DNA from: CALFBG01 sp045110315
Lineage (GTDB): Bacteria; Bacteroidota; Bacteroidia; Chitinophagales; Saprospiraceae
Direction of reading: 5' to 3'
NCBI GenBank assembly: GCA_045110315.1
Contig: JBGCFY010000099.1
Location: 1 to 64,000 of the forward strand
Length of the DNA: 64,000 nt
Shown: positions 1 through 9,332 of the stretch, in pieces
Layout: each line of letters begins with the position of its first letter
How positions within the stretch are numbered: the first letter of the stretch is position 1
Translations under genes and position numbers: made by a program
Notes under the pieces: generated by a model
The model's database searches: none
Told to the model about the DNA's origin: nothing
Seen by the model: only the letters and a program-made list of their open reading frames with translations

Positions 1-131
1 TGGTTTATCACCGTGGATTTTTTTAGATGAAGTGCTAGTCAATATTTGATTTTCTATGCAGTATTTTACGCGTGGATTTTTCTACCTTTAAGAAATTATT
101 TTTTTGTGTACAATTATAACTTGAATCACCC

Positions 132-2183
132 TTGTTTTTAACCATCAACATTGCTCGCTTTCATCCACTTTTTGTCCACCTTCCCATTGGAGTATTAATT
201 TTTGCTGCCCTTTTAGAGTTTTTAAAATGGAAACAAAAAACAAATGCTTTCGATGCAACGATTCCCGTTGCGTTAGGTTTTGGATTACTTTCCGCCTTGT
301 TTGCAGGTGCATCGGGATGGTTACTTTCCACGGAAGGTGGATACGACGAACAAGCTTTGTGGCAACATAAATGGTCAGGTATCGGTTTGATTGTACTAAG
401 TGCACTACTCTACTTTGCCAAGGTTTCCAAGCGCTCCCTTTTTCAAAAAGCATACCTTCCGATTTTTTCATTTGTCTTATTGTTACTTGGTATTACAGGA
501 CATTTTGGTGGAAACCTTACGCACGGTTCAGATTATCTTTTTAGTTCGAATCCAGATACTGCACCAACCGTTGTTGATTTGGAGCAAGCGGCTGTTTTCC
601 CTACCATCGTTGAGCCTATTTTAAAGGCAAAATGTATGAGTTGTCACAACCCTGGAAAAGCGAAAGGAGACTTAATAATGACGACTCCTCAAGCGCTTTT
701 AGTGGGCGGTAAAACGGGTTCGCTGTTTGATTTTGAAGTACCAAGGCAGAGTGAGTTATTGCGACGTGTTCATCTTCCGTTGACAGATAAAAAGCATATG
801 CCTCCCAAAGGGAAAATACAATTGACACAAGAAGAAACAAGTTTATTATTATGGTGGATAGAAAATAATGCTTGTACAGATTGCTTGGTGGAAACGATGA
901 AAAATCGGGCGTCAGTTGAAAGCATTTTAGCAAAATATCAGGTGCAAGAAGGAACACTTACTTCTTTAGATATTGAATCTATTTCAGTAGCTAGTCTCGC
1001 TGAGCTCCGCGCTAAAGGTTTAAAAGTAAATCGACTTTCAGCAGAAAGTAACTTCTTAATTGTGAATCTTTCGAATCAAAAACAAATCGATCCTAGTGCA
1101 GTAAAAGCCTTGAAAAAAGTAGGAGAAAACGTGGTAGAACTGAATTTAGCCAACGCTAATTTTAGCGATATATTTCCAACGTTACTTTCGGCAATGCCAC
1201 ACTTACAAAAGTTACAAGTTCAACGCACTGCCATTGATGAAACTGCCCTAGAATCGCTGGAAAAGATGGAATATTTGAGTTCGCTTAATGTATACGGAAC
1301 GAATCTAACAGACGAAGCAGTGGAAAAATTTAAGGTATTACCAGCCTTAAAAAAACTATATTGCTGGGATACCAAAATGACAACAACTGGAATTACAACT
1401 TTACAAAAAGCTAAACCTACACTCGACATTAATTACGCTTTGTCGGAAGACTTATTTGGTGATTCTAAATTAAATCCACCAACATTGGTGAGTACTGATC
1501 GTATTTTCATGGATTCGATGGTTATTAAATTTAACACCAATGTAAAGAACGCTCGCTTTTTTTATACCTTGGATGGAACGGAACCGGATACTACTTCCCT
1601 ACTCGCTAAAGATAGTTTCTACTTAAAAGAATCGACCTCGTTAAAAGTAATTGCCGTTGCGAAGTCTTGGGGGAAGAGTCCCGTTACTACTGCCGATTTT
1701 TTACGGGCAAATGTTAAAGTGAAATCGGCACAATTAGCGAAAGCACCGCATAGTAGTTATGCCGGAAAAGGGGCAAATTCTTTGATAGACTTAGTAAATG
1801 GAACACTTGCTTTTGGTGCGGGTAATTGGATCGGATATCAAGGAGAAAATTTGACCACGACGTTGCGCTTAGAAGCGGTGGACAGTGTAAAAAAAGTATT
1901 TGTGAGTAGTTTGGCTGCGCCGAATAGTTGGATTTTCTTTCCAAAGCAAATTAAGGTTTGGACCTCAATGGATGGCAAACAATACGATTTGAAAGTAACG
2001 CAAAACTATAGTCCTCCTCAGGCAACCGACCAACCAGCAATTCAATACTTTGACCTTAATTTTCCTCCCACGATGGCGAAGTTCGTTAAAGTCAAAGTAT
2101 TTAGTTGGCTTAAAAATCCTACTTGGCATCCAGCGCCCGGAGAAGCTTGCTGGATTTTTGTGGATGAAGTTTTATTACAATAA
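132..2183 (+). CDS. DUF2231-like membrane protein with c-type cytochrome, LRR and chitobiase-type C-terminal domains
   Basis: Four hydrophobic segments in the first 130 residues (FHPLFVHLPIGVLIF at the start is typical of DUF2231) are followed by one c-type haem site, CMSCH at residues 168-172, with a probable distal Met in KHMPPKG near residue 223; this is the PSCyt1-like arrangement. Leucine-rich repeats cover roughly residues 285-415, a chitobiase/hexosaminidase C-terminal-like domain (YTLDGTEPDTTS) about 455-525, and the last 140 residues look like a beta-sandwich. It should sit in the inner membrane with the haem and repeats in the periplasm. The electron partner is unknown. The start is TTG, since an in-frame TAA lies 13 bases upstream and no ATG fits. 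It converges on the next gene with 24 bp between stops. The domain order is seen; the function is not known. Confidence 0.8.
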   Translation: MFLTINIARFHPLFVHLPIGVLIFAALLEFLKWKQKTNAFDATIPVALGFGLLSALFAGASGWLLSTEGGYDEQALWQHKWSGIGLIVLSALLYFAKVSKRSLFQKAYLPIFSFVLLLLGITGHFGGNLTHGSDYLFSSNPDTAPTVVDLEQAAVFPTIVEPILKAKCMSCHNPGKAKGDLIMTTPQALLVGGKTGSLFDFEVPRQSELLRRVHLPLTDKKHMPPKGKIQLTQEETSLLLWWIENNACTDCLVETMKNRASVESILAKYQVQEGTLTSLDIESISVASLAELRAKGLKVNRLSAESNFLIVNLSNQKQIDPSAVKALKKVGENVVELNLANANFSDIFPTLLSAMPHLQKLQVQRTAIDETALESLEKMEYLSSLNVYGTNLTDEAVEKFKVLPALKKLYCWDTKMTTTGITTLQKAKPTLDINYALSEDLFGDSKLNPPTLVSTDRIFMDSMVIKFNTNVKNARFFYTLDGTEPDTTSLLAKDSFYLKESTSLKVIAVAKSWGKSPVTTADFLRANVKVKSAQLAKAPHSSYAGKGANSLIDLVNGTLAFGAGNWIGYQGENLTTTLRLEAVDSVKKVFVSSLAAPNSWIFFPKQIKVWTSMDGKQYDLKVTQNYSPPQATDQPAIQYFDLNFPPTMAKFVKVKVFSWLKNPTWHPAPGEACWIFVDEVLLQ

Positions 2184-2207
2184 AGTTTTTAAAGAACTTC
2201 AAGAAGC

Positions 2208-5200
2208 TTAACGCAAAATAACAAGCTTCCCAAATTCGTTTTTGAAAAACTTGTCTGTACCATTATTGAATTTTTCAAAACCTTGTCCGTCCGTTTCTTT
2301 AATGACTACTCGGTAAAGATAAACGCCGTTGGCTAATTTATCTCCATAGTCGTCTGTTCCATCCCAAGTGTAATCTGTCATGTGTGTGCCTACTCGCAGT
2401 GGTCCCATTTCATCTTGGGTGATTTCTTTGACAATTTTCCCCGAGACAGACATAATTTGAATTTTAAAAAAGTCAGGACTTTTATCTCCCGTCATTGTAT
2501 ATACAAACTTCGTAGAAGTAGAAAATGGATTCGGATAATTCAAGATATTCGAAATAGATTTTTGATTGACAATTTTAAAAGATACTTTAAAATCTAATTC
2601 TCCCGATTGATTCCCCGTTGCATCTTCCGCTTGTACAATCAACTGGTAGGTACCGTCTAGTTCCAACAGTGGTGTCAATTCAATGCTTGCCTTATTCTTA
2701 TCTGAACCACTCGTCGCAGGATAAAATTTCAACAACTCTTCTTGGGTGAAATAAACTCTCTTCAGACCGATGTCATCAGGGTATTGCAAAAATAATTTGA
2801 ATAAAGAAGTATCGGATAAACTTAGATATTGATTCTCATCCTTGAGGCTAACTAAAATGTTTGGCTTAGAAGAAACGATGTCTCCATCCATAATATAGGT
2901 TCCATCAAAAGTAACGTCGAGTAAAGGATTTAGTCGATCGCGAGAAACGTGAAAATTTGATAAGGCAAAATTATTAAAATGAAACTTTTCCGCTTGATCT
3001 TCATCCGGATTAGCTTCGATGATAATTCTTTGATTCCCTGTGAATCCTTTGGTATCTAAATCTATCGTTGCGTTAATATTATTCGCTTTGGGTAATGGTG
3101 CAAAACGTTTTTTGAAAATATCTTCCGAGTTATCAGGATGAATAACGGTAAATTGCACCAATAAACTATCCATATCATAATCGCTAATATTTTCGATGGC
3201 GATTCCAATATTAAATGGTTCTCCTTGTTGCACGGTATCTCGCGGCACCTCAAAAGCAAGGCTTGGATTGATCGCCGCTTCTGGCACTCCTTCGTATAAA
3301 ACTCGCCAGTAGTTGAGTTGGGCAGAAGTTCGATCTACCACATCTTTAGAGTTAAACTCTAAGCGTAAAAAGGGGAAAGATTTAGGGTTAATCGAGCTTA
3401 AATCCGTTTCTAAATTGGTAAGGTTACTGAACAACAAAGAATCGTCGATAATGCCTTCTCTAGAACCATAAATATTAAAACTAATGGTGTCGGAGTTTGG
3501 ATTATCCAGTGAACTGGTAGACCATAAAAAGGAATCCCAAGATTTTGCTGGACCAACGTAAGTCGATTTGACACTTCCTTCGGTCCATAGTCCGGGAAGT
3601 GAAAAACTCATATCAACGGTACCAAATTTATCTTCGGCAACACCCTCTTGAATGAGTCCGTCATTTTTCTTAAAAATGAGGGTAAAGGGAACCGTCCCTT
3701 TCGTCTCTAAAGATCTAATTTCGTTGGAACCTTGATTTTCCAATACAGAATATAAATTCTTGCCATAGGCGACCGAGTCCAGTGCCCAATCTTCCGTACT
3801 AAGTGAATTATTATTATTCCAAAGAGCAGAATAGACATAAACAAAATGATCATCAGGAATTACATCGTCGATGAAATCCATTAGGTTCTTTCGTTCTTCG
3901 GGCGTATCTACTTTAAAGTAATAACTCAAAATCGGGACGCCCCAAGTATTTAAACTTCCGTAGGCCCCTTCCGAGGTATTTTTCCAAAACTTTCCGACGG
4001 GATCCACAACGGCAACGTTTACGGAAGGTGTGGAAGAACTTGAAAACATTTCGGTATAGGCTGAACCATTAAAGTAAAATCGAGGAGGGAAAAACGGTTT
4101 TTTAACTCGATTTTCTACCCGTGTATCTAAAAAGTCATCAAGGTATTTGAATTGACCACCAGCATTAAGTTCTACATCGTAGAATTCATCTTTTTCGTAT
4201 TGGTACTGATGCGACTGATTCCATCCCAAGCTGCTATTCTCCAGGTAAACGAAAGAACTATTCTCCCAGATAAAACCATTTTGCGTAACCATACTATCCA
4301 AACTGATACGCCAGTAATAAACGGTATTGTCCACAAAATTCATAGTGGGATTCCATTTGATGACGCCACCTTTCTCTGTTACGGTTCCTAATTCTCTCAG
4401 CGGGCTATCAAAAGCCGTTGTTGTATCAATTTCAAAATAGTATTTCTGAGCAGGCGCCATAGCATCTCCAGTTGAAGCTTGAAGACTAATGTCAGGTTTA
4501 TTGACGATACTAAATTCGTAAGGATAAACAGGTAAAACATTATTACCAATAATATAAACTTCAATACCTTGTCCACTCGCACTAATCAATTCATTATTGA
4601 TCTCGGCAGCAGGATTTGGCGCTTCCTCAATTTCGTTGTCCGCGTCAATACGCAAGAAAAAACGATTTTGACCAACGGACTCTTTTCCACGATTTGCAAT
4701 TTTAAAACTAAAGCTATTGGTAAAAGCTGGTGCTGCTACTTTTTGTCTTTTTACCAAGGCAAGATCATTATTAGGATATTGCTGTTGGATTTCTACGAAG
4801 AAAGAGTCACTGAGATTGTAGCCAATATTGGTAATCGAGAAATTAATATTGAAACTATCTAAACCTGCCGTCAATACGCGCGGTGCAAAAGAAACGGAGT
4901 TGGTTGGAATCAAATAATCTGGTCCTTCTTGCGGATTCAATTTAATGGAAGGGTCCCCTTGAATATTGAATTGTTGAGTAAGTAATTTGAAGCCAGTAGA
5001 GGTATTGCTATCGTAGGCTTTAATGGTCGCTTTGAGCACATCTCCAATTCCAGCCCCGTACATTTCTTCCCCGATTAATTGATAATACTTAGAAGCAAAT
5101 GATTTTAAGTTGGAAGCATAGCCTAGGCCAGAAGAAGCACCCATGGCGATCGCGCCTTTGTCTTCAAAAAACAAGAATCGTTCACTGACGCCTACTTGAT

Positions 5201-7205
5201 TGGTATGTACATTTCCGGAGTAGCATCCTAAAGAAAACATTAATGGATATTTACCATAATTATCATAACTATCTGGATCATCAATACTAAAGTCGAATGT
5301 ACCAACGGCGGAGTGCCCAAAAAAAGTAATCATGGAAACACCATTATTGATAATGTCAAAAATTTGATCCGTTTGAGAAATTTGAATTGGATCGGAACTC
5401 GTTTTGTAAAAGCTGGAAACCTCCGCTCCAAATTTATTATTCTCAATGATATTCTCCATGATGAGTAAATCATTTTTGATCGAGTTCTGGATGGTAATGT
5501 CTCCCCCACCGAGATGAATTACTCGTTTCATCCAAGCTTTTTCTTCAATCGTTTGTGCGGCGTCCGTATTTGCTTCTAAGGCTTTGACTTTATTCAAATA
5601 GGTTTTAACGTCTTTCGCCGAAGAGACGGCAATTCTACCCGTAGTAATGATGGGAACACTAGATTCATTGTTTGAAACTAGTAAGTTATCTGCTCCGGGA
5701 TATCCAAAAGTAGGTACGTAAAAACTTGCGTTAACGTTGGCGTTTAATTGAGGTGCCGTTCGGATATTGATGTATTCTCTCCCTTTTCCAATTAGAAAAA
5801 GATAACGTGGATCAGACCATTTTTTCTTGACAAAGTGCGCAAAATTTCTAATAGAAAGCGGATGACGATTCACTCCGAAGGCGAATTGGTCATACAATTG
5901 TTGAACTTCTATTACGAGGGAATTATAGTCTCCTCCGGCGGGCGTACTCCGATAATCTTTATAAGCTTCCACCCAATTATTGGATTGTCCATCATCAAAT
6001 AAATTTTGATTAGAAATAATAATGAACTGGGCATCTTGCTGATTGTAATCGATAAAATTTATGGGCGTCAAACTCGCTATATTTTGTGCCCCCGTTGAAC
6101 TTACAAGCACGAGCTGTCGCTCTGCCGCAGCAGCGGGCAAAGCGATGCGCACTACATCGTTAACGACGGAAGTCATCAAGCGTTGCTGATTAGTTAGGTC
6201 ATAAAGAATGGGAGAATTGGAGCCCGTATTGAAATTTTCTATTTCGAGATATTTCGTTGTATTGCTAGCGGCAATTGTAAATGGAAAAAAGGACTGATTA
6301 TTAAAATTGAAAGTACTTGGGTAGGTCAGCTCAATTAAGGAAATTGCCGTTTTATCATTATCATCATAATTACCATTGATGCTCAGCGAAGTTGAAGCAC
6401 TTAGCGTGCTAGTAGCAATATCTGCATTGTACTGCTTTAAACGATAACCGTTAAAATTTTCGTTAACGAGTTCTTGTCCTTCGAGGTTGACCGTAATTTC
6501 GTGTGGTGTATTGCTCGTTACTAAACGTATTTTGAGTTCAGATTCGGCAGCTCCCGTGTAAATGTGATCAGGTGCAAGAGTGATATTTTGTTCTGCTTTA
6601 AAATTAGAAGCAAAGCCCTCTCCTTGTCCAAAGTCAGAAAGTGCAATTCCACTATTGATAAATTTAGTATGCTTATTGGAGTAGACAAGTTTCAAGTCTT
6701 TCCAGAAAAATTCTTCCTTAGCAGGTAGATTATTTAAGTTGTTGCTCAAGTTGTCGTAACGTTTTGGCGTCGCACTAACATCAGCCCAACTCAAAAAATA
6801 AGCTGCTTCATCGTTGAATAAGCTGTAGGCTGGATTAAGTAATTCTGTACTGGCGTCCGTAAAAAGATATTCGTCTAAAGTGGAGCGATTTTTTTCAGCG
6901 TAAAACTCAAGGTAATCCCCACTTTGTAAGGTAGCATTACTAGAAAGATATAAGGGAATTTCTTGGCCTAGATGAAAAATTTGAAATTGGTTGGCTTGAA
7001 TATTATTGACCGGAATATTGGCGTTGATTAGGGTTTGATAACTAATTCGATAAATACCATCTTCGGTGATAGTGATTTTGTGATAATCTTGATCAAAATC
7101 AATCCACTCATTTCCGTAAATTGTATCCGTTCCATTCCACATCTGCGCATTGGCTTGGCCAGATAAGAAAAGCGTAAACAGGCAGAAAGTAAATAATATT
7201 CTCAT
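2208..7205 (-). CDS. C25-family (gingipain/PorU-like) cysteine peptidase, large form
   Basis: A 1665-residue exported protein with a signal peptide (MRILFTFCLFTLFLSGQANA). The peptidase C25 core has its catalytic pair in FFGHSAVGTFDF (His631) and SLGCYSGN (Cys661). The N-terminal 400 residues resemble the PorU-type prodomain. After the catalytic core come long beta-rich repeats, then a C-terminal region with YPNPF and a WDGTDDYGDKLANGVYLYRV motif like the FlgD-like/T9SS CTD fold. PorU is the T9SS sortase that cleaves sorting domains and attaches cargo to A-LPS. This protein is clearly longer than the usual PorU of about 1100-1200 residues and may be the long paralogue often called PorU2. It is transcribed alone after a 459-bp gap. 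Family is certain; sortase role is inferred. Confidence 0.8.
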   Translation of the reverse strand: MRILFTFCLFTLFLSGQANAQMWNGTDTIYGNEWIDFDQDYHKITITEDGIYRISYQTLINANIPVNNIQANQFQIFHLGQEIPLYLSSNATLQSGDYLEFYAEKNRSTLDEYLFTDASTELLNPAYSLFNDEAAYFLSWADVSATPKRYDNLSNNLNNLPAKEEFFWKDLKLVYSNKHTKFINSGIALSDFGQGEGFASNFKAEQNITLAPDHIYTGAAESELKIRLVTSNTPHEITVNLEGQELVNENFNGYRLKQYNADIATSTLSASTSLSINGNYDDNDKTAISLIELTYPSTFNFNNQSFFPFTIAASNTTKYLEIENFNTGSNSPILYDLTNQQRLMTSVVNDVVRIALPAAAAERQLVLVSSTGAQNIASLTPINFIDYNQQDAQFIIISNQNLFDDGQSNNWVEAYKDYRSTPAGGDYNSLVIEVQQLYDQFAFGVNRHPLSIRNFAHFVKKKWSDPRYLFLIGKGREYINIRTAPQLNANVNASFYVPTFGYPGADNLLVSNNESSVPIITTGRIAVSSAKDVKTYLNKVKALEANTDAAQTIEEKAWMKRVIHLGGGDITIQNSIKNDLLIMENIIENNKFGAEVSSFYKTSSDPIQISQTDQIFDIINNGVSMITFFGHSAVGTFDFSIDDPDSYDNYGKYPLMFSLGCYSGNVHTNQVGVSERFLFFEDKGAIAMGASSGLGYASNLKSFASKYYQLIGEEMYGAGIGDVLKATIKAYDSNTSTGFKLLTQQFNIQGDPSIKLNPQEGPDYLIPTNSVSFAPRVLTAGLDSFNINFSITNIGYNLSDSFFVEIQQQYPNNDLALVKRQKVAAPAFTNSFSFKIANRGKESVGQNRFFLRIDADNEIEEAPNPAAEINNELISASGQGIEVYIIGNNVLPVYPYEFSIVNKPDISLQASTGDAMAPAQKYYFEIDTTTAFDSPLRELGTVTEKGGVIKWNPTMNFVDNTVYYWRISLDSMVTQNGFIWENSSFVYLENSSLGWNQSHQYQYEKDEFYDVELNAGGQFKYLDDFLDTRVENRVKKPFFPPRFYFNGSAYTEMFSSSSTPSVNVAVVDPVGKFWKNTSEGAYGSLNTWGVPILSYYFKVDTPEERKNLMDFIDDVIPDDHFVYVYSALWNNNNSLSTEDWALDSVAYGKNLYSVLENQGSNEIRSLETKGTVPFTLIFKKNDGLIQEGVAEDKFGTVDMSFSLPGLWTEGSVKSTYVGPAKSWDSFLWSTSSLDNPNSDTISFNIYGSREGIIDDSLLFSNLTNLETDLSSINPKSFPFLRLEFNSKDVVDRTSAQLNYWRVLYEGVPEAAINPSLAFEVPRDTVQQGEPFNIGIAIENISDYDMDSLLVQFTVIHPDNSEDIFKKRFAPLPKANNINATIDLDTKGFTGNQRIIIEANPDEDQAEKFHFNNFALSNFHVSRDRLNPLLDVTFDGTYIMDGDIVSSKPNILVSLKDENQYLSLSDTSLFKLFLQYPDDIGLKRVYFTQEELLKFYPATSGSDKNKASIELTPLLELDGTYQLIVQAEDATGNQSGELDFKVSFKIVNQKSISNILNYPNPFSTSTKFVYTMTGDKSPDFFKIQIMSVSGKIVKEITQDEMGPLRVGTHMTDYTWDGTDDYGDKLANGVYLYRVVIKETDGQGFEKFNNGTDKFFKNEFGKLVILR

Positions 7206-7664
7206 AAGATAGCTATTTGTGCATCAAGGGATTTGGCTAATATGTACCTCTTGTCAAGGTAGAAAAAAGAATAGCATGTATTTTCGGTAATCATAAGATA
7301 TCTAAGTACACAGATTACTAACGTTTTATTTTTAAACAAATTCTAAGTATCGATTTTAGATAAAATATCATCTTAATCTGGATAAAATACGAGTAGGTTA
7401 AGCATTTTGTTGCTTGCCTAAGTTTAAAATTAATGACCTCCCTACAAAATACGGGTTTCCCTTTTCGAATTTCCTTTGGAAACGGCGTTATTTTCGGCGT
7501 AGAGCGGTCATTTTAGCCTATTTATCAGGAACTTAGCTCAACCTCACGTTACAATATCTATTAATATACAAAAATCTTTCCGCAATTGTTTTTGGGGAAA
7601 GAGAATCTCAAAAGCAGTATAGAACTTTGATTGAATGACGGTGGACGGACGAATTGATCTGCCT
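7206..7664. other. 459-bp intergenic region, no gene seen
   Basis: No coding sequence is supported. It holds short imperfect hairpins: TAGGTTAAGCA near 7399 against TGCTTGCCTA about 17 bases on, and TTTCCTTTGGAAA near 7480. It separates the metH/wbpD/wbpB group from the C25 peptidase gene and must contain the promoter for the latter, but no good TAnnTTTG box was found by eye. Confidence 0.5.
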
Positions 7665-8735
7665 TTACGATTCAATCCAACGGGCTTTGCGGTAAATCCT
7701 TTCAATAATTTCTACTACTTTTAACCCTTCTAAAGCATTAGTAGTAACGGTTTTTCTACCTTTCAATACATCGACTACATTTTGGATAATGTGGTGGTGA
7801 TTAGCCGCAGATCCTTTGTATCCACCGTAATCATTGGCAGGACCGGAAGCAGGTAATTCAGGGAATTCGTAATCTTTGATGTGACAATATTCAACTTCAT
7901 TCATGTATTGTCCACCGACTTTGATACTTCCTTTTTCACCAATAATGGTAATGCTACTTTCCAAATTCGCATCCCAAGCCGCCGTAGAATAATTAATGGA
8001 TCCCATTCCTCCGTTGACAAACTTAAAGTTTACGATACCAGAATCTTCAAAGTCTGTAGAATGCTGATGCGCGAAGTCAGCCAGTTGGGCGTTAACGTCT
8101 TGGATGTCTCCAAAAAGCCAGTACATAATATCAATAAAATGGGAAAACTGGGTAAATAAAGTACCGCCATCTAAGGCTTTACTTCCATGCCAAGCGTGGC
8201 GTTTTTCTGCGGGGGAAGTGGCATTTTGATGTGGTAAATAGTAACGATCATCTCGGTTCCAGTAGCAATTGATTTGTACCATAAAGGTTTTACCTAAACG
8301 ATTTTCATCAATGATGCTTTTCAACCAAACGGCTGGCGGTGAATAACGATTTTGCATGACACAAAATACTTGCTTAGATACATTCAAAGCCTTAAAAATC
8401 ATTGCCTCACAATCTGCTTTACTCAGTGCCATTGGCTTTTCACAGACCAAGTGTTTTTTGGCTTCGAGCACCAGGATTCCCTGTGAAGCATGAAAAGCAT
8501 TCGGCGTACAAATACAAACAATGTCAATCTGAAGGGGCGCGGCTAAAAGTTCTTCGATGGAAGTGAAAAAAGCAGCCTCAAAAGTATCTAATTGCAGTTC
8601 TTCTCTGGGCTTGATATCACAAAGCGCTACCAACGTACATTCTTCGTTGCGTTGGATCATAGCAGCGTGTCGCTTACCAATGTGTCCACAGCCTACAACG
8701 GCAAATTTGAGTTTATCTTGAGTTTGTATTTTCAC
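7665..8735 (-). CDS. Gfo/Idh/MocA oxidoreductase, WbpB/WlbA-like UDP-GlcNAc(A) 3-dehydrogenase
   Basis: NAD(P)-dependent sugar dehydrogenase of 356 aa. The Rossmann motif VVGCGHIGKRH lies at about residues 14-24 and the family signature EKPMALS near residue 100; the C-terminal half has the GGTLFTQFSHFIDIMYWLFG substrate-domain helix. In WbpB/WlbA this fold oxidises C3 of UDP-N-acetylglucosaminuronic acid, ahead of transamination and N-acetylation to a 2,3-diacetamido uronic acid. The next gene upstream is the matching WbpD-type acetyltransferase, 3 bp away, which supports this reading over other Gfo/Idh substrates. The aminotransferase (WbpE) is not in the window. General family is certain; exact substrate is inferred from the neighbour. 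Confidence 0.75.
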   Translation of the reverse strand: MKIQTQDKLKFAVVGCGHIGKRHAAMIQRNEECTLVALCDIKPREELQLDTFEAAFFTSIEELLAAPLQIDIVCICTPNAFHASQGILVLEAKKHLVCEKPMALSKADCEAMIFKALNVSKQVFCVMQNRYSPPAVWLKSIIDENRLGKTFMVQINCYWNRDDRYYLPHQNATSPAEKRHAWHGSKALDGGTLFTQFSHFIDIMYWLFGDIQDVNAQLADFAHQHSTDFEDSGIVNFKFVNGGMGSINYSTAAWDANLESSITIIGEKGSIKVGGQYMNEVEYCHIKDYEFPELPASGPANDYGGYKGSAANHHHIIQNVVDVLKGRKTVTTNALEGLKVVEIIERIYRKARWIES

Positions 8736-8738
8736 CGA

Positions 8739-9320
8739 TTAAGCTAGTTTAACTTGATTATTTTCTAAAATATAAGCTTCGTGTGTTTCTGGACAAGTAG
8801 CACGATTATTTTCGTCAAAATGGAGGCGGTGCCCGTGAATACTCATCCATCCAATATGCTGGGCTGGATTGCCAACGACTAAGGCAAAAGCAGGAACGGG
8901 CTTCGTTACGACTGCACCCGCACCAATGAAGGCGTAGCTCCCAATTTCGTGGCCACAAACGATTGTTGCATTGGCACCAATGCTTGCTCCTTTGCGAACG
9001 TGCGTTTGACGGTATTCGTTTTTTCGATTGACCGCACTGCGCGGATTCATGACATTAGTAAAAACCATGGAAGGTCCCAAAAAAACATCGTCTTCACAAA
9101 TGACACCGGTATAGATAGAAACGTTGTTTTGTACCTTGACATTCTTACCGAGGATGACCTGCGGAGAAACAACGACATTCTGACCAATATTACAGTTATC
9201 TCCAATAACACAATTACTCATCACGTGGCTAAAATGCCAAATTTTAGTTCCGGTACCGATTTGACAGCCTTCGTCGATGACGGCAGTTTCGTGGGCAAAA
9301 TACTTTTTTTGTTCAGCCAT
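8739..9320 (-). CDS. WbpD/WlbB-like UDP-amino-sugar N-acetyltransferase
   Basis: A 193-aa left-handed beta-helix acyltransferase with hexapeptide repeats throughout (IGTGTKIWHFSHV, IGDNCNIGQNVVVSP, VRKGASIGANATIVCG, IGSYAFIGAGAVVTKPVP). The IWHFSHV stretch and the NPRSAVNRKNEY loop are characteristic of the 3-N-acetyltransferases that finish UDP-2,3-diacetamido-uronic acid. It lies between metH (12 bp downstream of its stop) and the WbpB-like gene, so all three are probably one transcript. Pairing with metH has no obvious metabolic reason. Confidence 0.8.
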   Translation of the reverse strand: MAEQKKYFAHETAVIDEGCQIGTGTKIWHFSHVMSNCVIGDNCNIGQNVVVSPQVILGKNVKVQNNVSIYTGVICEDDVFLGPSMVFTNVMNPRSAVNRKNEYRQTHVRKGASIGANATIVCGHEIGSYAFIGAGAVVTKPVPAFALVVGNPAQHIGWMSIHGHRLHFDENNRATCPETHEAYILENNQVKLA

Positions 9321-9332
9321 AGTTATCGTCTG

